Shown here: piece after piece, positions 21,031 to 31,254 of the stretch
Layout: each line of letters opens with the position of its first letter
Position numbering within the stretch: position 1 is the first letter of the stretch
NCBI GenBank assembly: GCA_010094025.1
Contig: ML991845.1
Location: 62,001 to 126,000 of the forward strand
Reading direction: 5' to 3'
Length of the DNA: 64,000 nucleotides
DNA from: Viridothelium virens
Lineage: Eukaryota; Ascomycota; Dothideomycetes; Trypetheliales; Trypetheliaceae
The notes under the pieces: generated by a model
Database searches by the model: none
Told to the model about the DNA's origin: nothing
The model's input: only the letters and a program-made list of their open reading frames with translations
Made by a program: the position numbers and the translations under genes

Positions 21031-24000
21031 GGCGACGGTCAAATTCGAGGTCGAACCCCGGCGGAGGTGGGATTCTCCTTGTGGAGAGGATACCTAAAAG
21101 GCGAAGTCAGTAAGTATATGTAAAAGCTCGTTTAGGAAAGACAGTTGAGACTGGGCAGAGGGGTACCTTGGTAGCGAACGTGGACGTCGTCCTCGCTGCG
21201 TAAGCTACAAAGGCACCGAAGGCGTCACAGTGGGCGATCCATGAAATAAGACCAAGTGCCGCGATAGCCTTACCTCGAATTGGTCTCAAACCACCGAAAC
21301 AGAGCAGACCCGCAACAATCCACCAACGTCCTCACAAGAGCCGCCGCCCACGGACGTCGTGGCCTGTGTGCGTCTCAAGTAGGTGAGCGTGCTCCAAATG
21401 CCTCAAAGGTTCGTAGTCGCCGGTAGGTTTTGGCGAGAGGAAGGAGATTCAACACCATTCAAGTCGCAGATTCACTGACTGGGGGAGGGGGCGCGATTTT
21501 CCCAGTTTTCCTGGAGAGGGAAAAACCACGCACAACAGAGTAAAGAATTAAGCAGTACGTATAGGCATTAGAGTGGGCGGATTAAGCGGATGGAATAGTA
21601 ATTAGGTGAAGAGCAAGCAGTAGTGCCAACGTCAGTAACACTGTCAAAGTCATGTCATTTTAGCGGCTCGAGGATGTCAGATACTCGCACCGCAATCCTG
21701 AGCCCACGCCCAAGCCCATCAAAGCACCAAAGCACCAAACCATGCAGTTGATCGGCGGCTGTGTCCGAACCAGTCGTGCCCGAGTTTTGCTGGCGGGTAC
21801 ATTGGCAGCAGCTTAGAGTGGGTAGCTTCATCGCCAATAATGAAGGTGGGAAAGCTTATTCTTGGCCCGACAAGTCCAGCCGCGCCGTGAGCACCGGGCT
21901 GGCCACAGTTGCAGCAGCGATTGGGCCGACGGTCCTGATGGATAATTTGCTGCCGCATCCTGTGCGACCAAATACCCGCAATCGACAGAGAACGGAGGGC
22001 GTCGTCATTGTTCTCGCCAGCGCCGGGATGCCACGGCACGACGATGCGGAAGCAACCTTGCCCTTGCACCCCTCGGACCCGGAAGTTGGATTAAGGTCTG
22101 ATCAAGCGGACGCCACAAAACTGCCTCATCCCGCCCTAAGCTGCCCTAAGCTACGGTGCTACCTTGGCCTCTGTTAACCTCCCTTAGTTAAGCTGTGTGC
22201 CTGTCCCTTTCGGGCCCCTCGTCCGCGCTGCCCGATGCCGCTTCGGCCAGCTGCATCAGAAAGAGCCTGGAAGCTGCTTGACAAGGCAGCCGGAAGGATG
22301 CCCGCCCCGATAACAGGGCATCCTCCGTGCCCGACAGAGAGAGAGAGAGAGAGAGAGACTGAAATAGATGCCTAGTCTCTCAGAGTGACCTTGACTAGTA
22401 CAGGTAAGGAGAAAACGACAATACGAGGTGACGGGGAGACGAAGAGACCTGTTCAAGCAGCTGTGCGATGCATCACCGCATCTTGCAGCTCATGGCGTGG
22501 CTGTGCCTGTGCCTGCGATGAAGACAGGCACATATCGCTGAATGGCACCACTTATGATCATTAGGGCATTTTCATGGCCAGCTGTCAACCACTGCACGAT
22601 TATGGGGTGTATGGGTCCCGCTTGCTACTAGCTGGCTGCTCGCTCTCTGCTCGCTCTACTGAGGTATCTCTACGCGATGGCCCAAGCTAAGACGAGAATG
22701 TTTGAGTTTGACCTCAAGACTAAGAGCACGGGGACTTGGTGACTTCTTGGTGCCTCTCCCCTGAAGACAAGTGATTTAGCCGCTTGGCGATGATCCGGTG
22801 CGGCACGTTTGCCAGACTGACCAACTGCCAACCTTAATTGAACCTCTATCACTGCTTGGCTTCAGACGTGCCAAGTCTCAGGAATAAACCGCCACGGTTC
22901 GATGATGAAGGGCAAGGCAACAGCACGCGACCGGTCAGGGGTGCTCGACCTCTGGGCAATAGGCTGCCCTGGCCCCCCGGCGGCATGAACGGCATGGTAG
23001 TGGTGGTAGTGGGACAAGAAGAGCCCCAAAAAGGGCTGTGTCGCGAAGACGTACTACTCCCCACGGCGGATGAGAACAACGATTCTCGGTGGGGCTGAAA
23101 TAGTTGGCACGCGGATTTCTCGTAGTGTGCGCATCGTAGGTCAAGATTTCAGGCCGCGTCAGCTGCCGGCTGCCCATACCAATACTCCGTACTCTGTCGC
23201 TGACCGAGCGGTGGAGCTGGATGCTAAAAGCCCACCGGCCTGAGTCGTTCTCTGTGGCGTCAAGCATATCTCCTAGCGACGGACGATCGGCTGCAGTGAG
23301 AGGGTACTCTGTACAGGGAGGGGCGATGTATGGGGCCTATGGGCCTTCCGGTGGGGTGGAGGCAGCTTGGCGTGCGCTTAGCAGGCAGCCCACCCAGCCA
23401 GTGCAGCTATGGCTGCTGCGCGGATGCTGTTTTGCCGAGCCTATTTTGACGTTTGGTGCGCCCCGTCGATCCTAGTCGACATTCGACATATTAAGGTTGG
23501 CTGCTGGCAAGATAAGCATAATTCCCCGGTCCAACTTGCCAAGCCGCGTGCGTCAGCGGTAAGCTTAACCGATTAAGCTTCTCCACCCTTACTCCATAGA
23601 GAACCTTAAACCGCCTTCAGTCACCCGATTTCTCATGCCACTCATGCCACAGAGGATTGCTGCATGTATTGATGCGCTCTCTGCCCTGTATCACACCTCC
23701 TCTCACGATGTACGTGCGCGGCACTCAGCACACCGAGGCTTATGGTGGGCTCTGATGCAATTGATTGGCTGCATGGCTTACGAGCTCGTGGGTCGCTGCG
23801 GCGTTTGGACGATTTACCCCATCTTCTAACAGTACAACCCGTTTGGACGAGCCAACAGTCCCTCGGCTTTCGAGACATCTACCTAATGTACCGGTGCTAC
23901 GACGTTCTGATACTGGGTGTACCTATCGCAAGTAATTGCCTCATCACCTAACTGTCATCTTGCCGTCAGCCGGAATCTGAGCCTCATCATGTCAAATCCA

Positions 24001-26569
24001 ATGTGCAAGATGTAACCATCTCCTACTTTTTCATCTCGCCACAGGTGCCGCAATTTCGGTTGCGATGGAGTCTGGCAGGCGAACAAGCGTATGCCCTCGT
24101 GTACTGAATGTGGCACAGGGCTTGTCAGAATCAATTGAGCATGGTCTCAGACCTAATCCGACCTGCAACAATAAGCGATACATTAAATGATGAGGGTATA
24201 CTACGCTACCTTCTGCTGCAGCTGACATGCATGCCAACGCTTCACTATAAGGCCAACCACGTATTACAGACAATCCGGCACCACTGTAGTCAAACTCATT
24301 CTCAAACATCTGACAGGTTGAGATAGAAGAGATGCAATAGGACCTTTCCAGTCGCAATAATGGCCCCCACCTCCAGCCTGCAGCTTGTCATCATGTCTTG
24401 AGACCTGCAAGTCTCATATTTGGTTTAGCTAGTTTCTTATACCTGGTCTTCGGAAATTCGTGACCGATGATCTTGACGCATACAGGATGGTGCGATGTAG
24501 GCGCGTTGGATCACAAGTCTAGGCAAAATGGGGATTGCTCGAGCTGTATCAGTAGATCCACACATGGTACATCTACGAATCAATTGTCCAAAACATTCTA
24601 ATGTACTCCGTACTTGAGGATCTTTCCCTTTGGTGTGGTCTCAACCCGTATCGAGCTAGCCCTCGGACGCGCATCCATGCCGCAAACGTAGGCGCCCAGG
24701 CATCTCTCCACATCTCAATACGGAGTAACGTCGGCCGAGTTCCCTCGTGATGTTGAGTTTCTTCTAGTGTCTGATGCCTTTCACGGACTGCATCCTGAGA
24801 AGCCAGCAACGTGCATCTTCTCATCGCTGCGTTTTTCAGGAAAAGGGGGTTTTCCAGGCAATCAACCCTCAGATGCGGAGAATAGGACCGCCATTTTAGA
24901 GCGTATGCAATTGCGGGAGCCCTCGGAGATCTTGCTACGAGAAATCGTCTCAAATAGACAAATGTGTTGGATCTTTCTTCCTAGGGTTTGACGGAACAAT
25001 AAAAAGAAAGAAGAAAAGTTCGGATGTTCATCTCCCGAGCGCTTTCGGACTAGTCAATCCGTATCGTCCGCCAGCCGTGTTTGCGGCTCAAGACGCACAT
25101 CTAACCCTCGAGTTTTGGACACTCAATGACCATGGTGGCCGTTCCACGTTGATTGAATGTGTCGGCTCAAGCCCAAATCAACAATGAGGCAACTCGAGAC
25201 AGCTCCCTCCTTTGTCTTGCACTGATGGGCCTCCTATACGAGCCTCGCCTTTTTGTCATATTGCCGCTGAGGCGCACTGGAGCTGTTACTAACGCCGGTA
25301 AGAGACATCCGAGAATGCTTTGCAAGGCTTGATCCATTTGCTCTGCATCGGTTTCTTCCTATGATGTATTCAAATTAGTTCATGCTTGAAAATTTATCAT
25401 TCCTACGGGGCTTTCGACGGTTTCTTCAGACCCACAAAATGTGAAAGAACGAAATGAAGGACAATATCTCGCAACCCTCTTGATTCACACCGTGAGCTTC
25501 CACATCCACGTCATTATACTGTCACAATCCAGAGGCGGCAGGTACGCATGCCTATGCCCCTTTGCAATGAACGCGGTGCTTCGGGTTGCTATGATCAGTA
25601 GGCCATTGATGGTATCAGCATTTTAGGTCTAGGCTACGTAACGGCTTGTCGCCACATTTCTCAAAAGATTTTATCGGAACCGAGCTATCGATCGTATGAC
25701 TTCTCAGTCTTGAAAGAATGGTGGCACTCTCAACAGTGTTCATCGCAACTGCAGCTCTTCAGCTGGATTCCTGGATCCCGAGGGCCAGGTCGAGGGCCCA
25801 TCACAAATCAAATCTTGCTCTGGTGACTTCAAAGCTTACGAGAGGCGCCAGGTGGGTCTTGTGATGATTTACTTGGTTCGTATTGGGCGTTCAAAGAAGG
25901 ACACTTCCCTCATCTACGGTTGATGAGCAAGGTGCTCTGGGAGTGATCAGAGGTATTCTGTTCCCTCAAATTCGCTTGGGATTCGACCGCACACTCACAA
26001 CGTTGCGTGTTCTTGGGTATTGGCGGAAATGTCTGTCCGTAACTACCTCTGATGCTGTTGATGATGTTGATCCAATCAACCTAGCCTCACGCGGAGGTTC
26101 ACCACACCTCACCTCACCCATAGGCTCCGGCGCGAATCCTTCATGTAGATCCTTTCGCCCTCGCCCTGCTACCTAATTAGTAATTTGCCTTCACCTTCAC
26201 ATCGATGAGGCCTATGTATAGAGAGCCTGTACCCTAGGCCTCCTAGGTAGGTTCAATCGAGTCCTTTTTCTCATAATTAGTTCTGCTGAACAGCATCAAC
26301 CTCACTGTCAAAGCTTCCTCCTATCCAGCACAACGTGACCCATTGCAGGTCTCTTAGCTTACCCTACAGCGATCATGTTAGCTTATACCACGGCAACGAC
26401 AGCCCATACCTGGAACAACTTCATATCCCTGCATCAACGATTTTCGCTCCCTCCTCCAATACCTCCGACTTTACCATAGCGATTACAGCTCATATTACAG
26501 CGGCTTCTATTCCCTGCGTCATCAACTTGATTCACCACCACAGCAACTCTAGCACGCTACTCTAGCGTT
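21031..26569. other. 5.5-kb gene-free region upstream of the WOPR gene
   Basis: I found no credible gene on either strand. Frames stay below about 140 codons and have no motifs or plausible splice chains. Contents noted: an (AG)n run at 22336-22358, a palindrome at 23561-23580, three copies of the 9-mer TACTCCGTA (either strand) at 23183, 24604 and 24719, and CCTAGGTAGG at 26242-26251. Long upstream regions are known for developmental WOPR regulators, so an extended promoter or noncoding transcripts are plausible (inference). Confidence 0.5.
22336..22358 (+). repeat. (AG)n dinucleotide microsatellite
   Basis: An uninterrupted run of about eleven AG dinucleotides within the long gap upstream of the WOPR gene. 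Confidence 0.95.
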
Positions 26570-27130
26570 ATGCCGTCACCTCAAGCGAACAGGACGGCCT
26601 CGACGCCCAAAGCACGCTCAGAGACAGAAACTGGACGCCAATCTCAGGGATCCAGTTCCAAGTCCACGCCTGGAGCCCCTGTGCATGGTCAAGGCCCGGC
26701 ATCAGACGTTCAACAGGTATGACGCTGTAGGTCGCATAGAGGTGTATATCATGTAACCAGATTAGTATGTCACGTCATTTGAAAACTTGGTCGAAGGCAC
26801 AGACCCGCAACAACGTCAAAGGAAAGTCGCTGAACTCTATCGCGGTGTGGCTGCTGTGGGCCATAAGTATGGTGTCCCCTTGCATAGTCCTGACGTGCGC
26901 CCGGGCGCGGTCTCGCAACAAAGCAAAGGAGACAAAGGGAAAGCTCGCGCTTCTCTGAAGCAGCGCAGACAAGGCGAAGAGCAGGAGCACACTTCTCTGA
27001 AGCAACGCAGAAGAGCCGAAGAGCAAGCCCGCGCCTCTCTGGAACGCCTAAGCATTGCTCCAAGTGAAGCATCCGAGCAATATGACGAAGCCGACGATCC
27101 TGATGACGAGACGTATGAAGACAGTGAGTC

Positions 27131-27166
<36 letters not shown>

Positions 27167-28395
27167 GAACGATGAGAACGATGAAAACGAAGAAAATGAA
27201 GAATCCGACAATACCGACCAATTTGATGACATCGAAGAGCTTCTTGAGGACGAGGACCCGTCTGATGACGAGTCCGAGTATCATAGTTTATTCGATGAGA
27301 ATCCCAGAAATGATAGTGGCGCTACTCAACTAGAAACTAGTGCAGAAGCGACAGCGAGTTCTCCAGCTAGAAAAACCAGTGAAGTGGCCTTGGAGGAACG
27401 AATTCAATCGATTGAGAAAGGCTTGAAGGATCCAACAGGGACCTTCTCGCATCATCTGGCACTTGACGAGCTACTGGGAGGACGTCGAGACTTCCTCCGG
27501 ACTTTATGTACGGAGGGAGTAACGGCGGAGCAATACACGCAGTCGTATGATCTCACCGACGACATGATCATCAAATTGACCGACTATTGGTTCTATGACA
27601 CACTTGGCCGCGATGGCAGGCAGCGCCTCAATGAGACAATGAGGGATTACGCAGGCGAGCTCTGCAACGGTGTCGATCCAAAAGGTTTAGGCGGTCACAT
27701 GGAGTCTGTTGCGGAGGCAAGGCGCGCTGCAAAGAAATACGCCAAGATTCCTGTCGCCCGAGACTATTTTGAAAAGGTCGCCAAGCTTCTTCAAGTCTCC
27801 TCCTCATCCGTTGCCGGGAGCTTCTACATCCGCATGCAGGCTAGTCTTGATGCCTATCGTGCCTTTGAGGAGTTGTCGACAGCAATAGGAAGACCGTCAC
27901 ATCCGAATTACAAACTACTCGACGAAGCGATTGGAAAGCTTCCACTCCTCCGTAACAGGTCAAAGCTCACCCGCAGCGTGAGGTTCATCTCCAGCAGTCT
28001 GGGAAGATCGGGCAAAGGCCTTCATTCTGAACATACGCAAATGCAGATGTACATGCTCGTGCAGGAAGTTCTTAGCCAGGGAGTCTTCTGCCTCATACCC
28101 CCTTTCAAGTATCAGTAGGTACAATTCTAGCATTTGGCATGGTTCTCGGATTTGCTGATGATCCGTGAATAGGTTGAACACATTCGGTATTACTCGAGTG
28201 AGATTCAGCGTTGGAACTCTTGTCCGGATCTTTCCTAAGCTGCCGGAGTGGCTGCAGGACCTGCGAGACGAATACTATCTACCCATAGTCCAAGGAGAAA
28301 GGCTTGGACTCTTCTTCTCATGGGACGAACAGGAGGATAAAGCGGACGATGGACGATTACATCAATGGTGCTCTGCGGGTCTTCTGTACAAATAG
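26570..28395 (+). CDS. Uncharacterised acidic protein with short internal repeats
   Basis: I do not recognise a family. CDS is join(26570..26716, 26766..28114, 28173..28395), 572 aa. Intron 1 (49 nt, GTATGA to TTAG) and intron 2 (58 nt, GTAGGT to ATAG) keep the frame. Exon 1 is Ser/Thr-rich and disordered. Residues of about 110-145 contain three imperfect 14-residue repeats (SLKQRRQGEEQ, SLKQRRRAEEQ, SLERL). A strongly acidic Asp/Glu/Asn stretch follows at about 155-225. After that comes a helical, probably folded domain of about 320 residues (LDELLGGRRDFLRTLC; DDMIIKLTDYWFYDTL; ARDYFEKVAKLLQV; VLSQGVFCLIPPF; VRIFPKLPEWLQDLRDEYYL). No signal peptide or membrane segment is seen. Start chosen as the first ATG giving a phase-0 junction. 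Both introns have acceptable sites, but a different first exon is possible. Confidence 0.72.
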
Positions 28396-28886
28396 GTCAC
28401 GGTATCATGAAACTTGGGCATAGGCGAATGAGGTGAGCTCCAAGGATGTTTGGATTATGGCATTGGCTGCCTTGACTGATTGACAAGTTTGCAGAAATGT
28501 ATCTTTTGTAGGTAGGATAGGATTCTTGAAGCGCGGTGTCATAGGCATATGGGGATAGCCAGGATTATTTTTCCTATGTGTAGATAGTTCCTTCAGCTCT
28601 TTAGTAGGACTCTGAAATTTGAGTTTCACTTCTTTTAGAATAACAATATCGGTGCTCCCTTTTCTGGATTGGTAACGCGAGGCTAGCTCATGAACCTATG
28701 ATGCGAACCTTGGGATTGCAAACTTATTGCACTTGAATTTTTGGATCACCCAAAATTCTAGATCCTCTAGAATTTCATTGAAGGCTCTCAGTTGGGGGAT
28801 GACCATGTAGAGCTAACCTCATAAGCCTATGCGCAGATTTTTCATTGTACTGCTACGAAATTCTGTCTGCCCCCACCCCCCAAAAA
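28396..28886. other. Intergenic between convergent genes
   Basis: The 3' regions of the acidic orphan and the UCH37-type gene. No gene-like signal was seen. Confidence 0.5.
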
Positions 28887-30275
28887 CTACAAATCCTCCA
28901 CAATCTCCCTCAACCTCCCCCTCTCCGCCACCCTCCTGAGGAGCCCCCGGATAAAGGGGCCGAAATCGAACCTCCTCTCCTCCGCCCTCCTCTCATCCTC
29001 CTCCCACTCCCCCTTCGCCTCCTTCGCCCCAGCCCTCCACCCCGCCTGCTCCCTCCCCAGCCTCTCCCTCAACCCCACCAGCCCCTCCACACTCAACTCC
29101 TCCTCCTCCTCATCCTCCTCCTCCACCGCCACCAATTCCTCCTCAGAGACCCCCAGTTCCGGCACCGCCTCCACGCTCCCCACACCCTCGCCCTCCCTCC
29201 ACCCCCTCTCCCGCGCATCCAAGCGCGCCTCAACCCAGCGGAGCCCCCTGATATTCTCGCGAAGCGCCTCCGTCTTCGCGAGGAGCGGATCCGGCCCCAG
29301 CCGTGTGAGGTTGAAGGCGTCGTCCGCGCTCGCGGTCGCCATGTAGCGCTGGATATTGGCGCGGGCGACGCCGACCCAGCCGGCGCCAGCAGCATCGGGG
29401 CGCCCCCCAGCCCCCTCCCCCCCCTCCTCCTCCTCCTTCTCCGCATCTTGGGGATACGGGCCGAGGTCGTGGGGGGAGGGGTCCAGGCCGTCGAGGCGCC
29501 AGACGTGGCCGGCGAAGGGGACGTAGCCCATGAAGTGGTTCTCGCCGGGCTCGTCGTCTTCGTTGTCGTCGTCGTCGAGGGCGATGGCTTTGCGCTTGCG
29601 GGTGGTTGGGGCGGTGGAGGTGGAGGTGGAGGCGGAGGAGGAGGAGAGGTTGGCGCGGGATTTGCGCTGGGCGGCTTTGGTGAAGTCGCGCTCCATGCAG
29701 CTGTCCGCGAGGAGCATGTCGGCTTTGGTGCAGTAGGAGTTGTGGAGGTTGCGGAGGAGGGGCCAGGAACTGAGGATGAAGCCGCGGAGGGGAGGCGGGA
29801 AGGTCTCGGTGTAGTCTTTCATGGTGTTGATGAAGTCGCCGCGGTCGATGCCGGGGATGTTGCAGAGCATGTTGATGAGGCCGATGGTGGCGCAGGCGTT
29901 TTCGGTGGTCTGGTTTGCGAACCAGAGCTTTGAGGAGGTTTCGGAGGCTTCTTCCTCATCTTCGTCGTCGTCGTCGAGTTTGCGGTATGGGAATAGGAAA
30001 AGAAGGCCGAAGATTGGGTCTGGCTGCTCGGTGAGGCTATCCAGATCGTGCACGTCTGCGACTCTGACGCCTTTGACTTCAAGCTTGCGGAGCATTACGT
30101 TGAATATTGAAGGCTCTGACTGAAGCTTGCACCAGCCTTGCCATTTTTGGATGTCTTCTTTGGTGGCTCGATGTTCGGGAGCTGTGAAGACTGTTGATGG
30201 AGAAGTTGCGTCTGTGGAGTTGCTCGATTTCGAAGAAGTCGCTTTTGTGGAGCTATTCGCCTTGGAAGAAGCCAT
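28887..30275 (-). CDS. UCH37/UCHL5-type ubiquitin C-terminal hydrolase
   Basis: A cysteine protease of peptidase family C12 that trims ubiquitin; UCH37 members act with the proteasome or chromatin complexes. The uninterrupted CDS is 462 aa. The catalytic set is visible: oxyanion Gln122 and Cys128 (ANQTTENACATIGL), His247 (GENHFMGYVPF) and Asp262 (VWRLDGLDPSPHDLGP). The domain begins near residue 45 (WCKLQSEPSIFNVML) after a Ser/Thr-rich leader. An Asp/Glu insertion sits at 101-110, and a Ser/Thr plus basic linker lies between the Cys and His halves (the crossover loop that limits substrate size). The C-terminal part has Glu-rich coiled-coil-like helices, a putative UCH37-like tail. Divergent from POM152. 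Strong GC bias in this exon creates a 362-codon antisense frame that I regard as a shadow. Confidence 0.93.
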   Translation of the reverse strand: MASSKANSSTKATSSKSSNSTDATSPSTVFTAPEHRATKEDIQKWQGWCKLQSEPSIFNVMLRKLEVKGVRVADVHDLDSLTEQPDPIFGLLFLFPYRKLDDDDEDEEEASETSSKLWFANQTTENACATIGLINMLCNIPGIDRGDFINTMKDYTETFPPPLRGFILSSWPLLRNLHNSYCTKADMLLADSCMERDFTKAAQRKSRANLSSSSASTSTSTAPTTRKRKAIALDDDDNEDDEPGENHFMGYVPFAGHVWRLDGLDPSPHDLGPYPQDAEKEEEEGGEGAGGRPDAAGAGWVGVARANIQRYMATASADDAFNLTRLGPDPLLAKTEALRENIRGLRWVEARLDARERGWREGEGVGSVEAVPELGVSEEELVAVEEEDEEEEELSVEGLVGLRERLGREQAGWRAGAKEAKGEWEEDERRAEERRFDFGPFIRGLLRRVAERGRLREIVEDL

Positions 30276-31254
30276 GACGTTTATGAGGTTGCAATAGATG
30301 ATGATTGAGAGAAGCTGAGCCAGTCAGACTTTTAGAAAGCGAGAACGTTGGGTAATGGTAACGAGAAGCTGGAGAGAAGCTGGGAATTTGTGTAAACGGT
30401 AGATGATTTTGCGAGGAATTGTGGAATGGAAGTAAAAGCGAAGAGGTCGTTTATATTTATGGAAAGCGATTAGGCGTCAATAGAACGGATGAGGGCTACA
30501 CTGACAATAGGATTGAAAAGTTTGTGGCATTATCTTTTAACAGCAGAAATTCGGGAGGTTGGGCCAAACGGGATTGCACTCGAGATATTGTCAAACACTC
30601 CCTAGCTATTGTCTGAACATGACTGTGATTCATGGAACTCCTCTGAAGCTGTGTACAGCCAGAGCCCGGAAGTGTTTCAAGCTCTTGCGGAGAGATTATT
30701 CTTGCTCGTGTGTGAATTTATGCAGGATTCCGTGCCCAAGGTTTCGCAAGTGCAGATCAACGGTAACTAGAGATAGCTTCATGTCAAGATTTAGAGAAGT
30801 TCTAGGGTATTTTGACTGTTTAAAAAAGGGGCTAGCGATCATTTCGAAATTCAGTAAATCACAGGAAGCCGTGGGAAATCACAGGAGAGTTACATTCGGA
30901 AAGACTAGCTTCAAGTAGCTTATCGTAAAATTTCAAATAATTCCAAATAAAATCTTGACTGCTTCTCGTAAAGGACGGCTTGTGATTAGCAAAGCATTCG
31001 TGTACAGAGGCATGATAGTACAGCAGGTAAGGTACAGAAGTCAAAAATCACTCACTCACTGATGCCTTCCGACTGTTTGCATTGGCCTGTGCAAACACAC
31101 GTCGCGTCTCCCAACTGCGAACGGCAAACCACTTACGCGCCTCCACAAACAAATTCCTTGTCGCGCTCAGACTCCCTTTGTCTATCAGCTTAATTCGATA
31201 GAGGGTCGCCTCGGTCATGAGAGCTCCAAACAATCCACAACAGAACAGGATGCA
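30276..31254. other. Divergent promoter region of the UCH37-type and POM152 genes
   Basis: About 1 kb between two divergent starts. Several frames of 60-119 codons occur, including one on the minus strand (31048-31233) close to the POM152 start, but none carries a recognisable motif. Confidence 0.45.

Noticed and set aside
28845-29933. 362-codon plus-strand frame opposite the UCH37-type gene
   Set aside because: Pro/Leu/Gly-rich low complexity, caused by GC-biased codons of the real gene, whose catalytic residues are intact.
31048-31233. 61-codon minus-strand frame beside the POM152 start
   Set aside because: No family motif, lies in the divergent promoter and has no support beyond its length.
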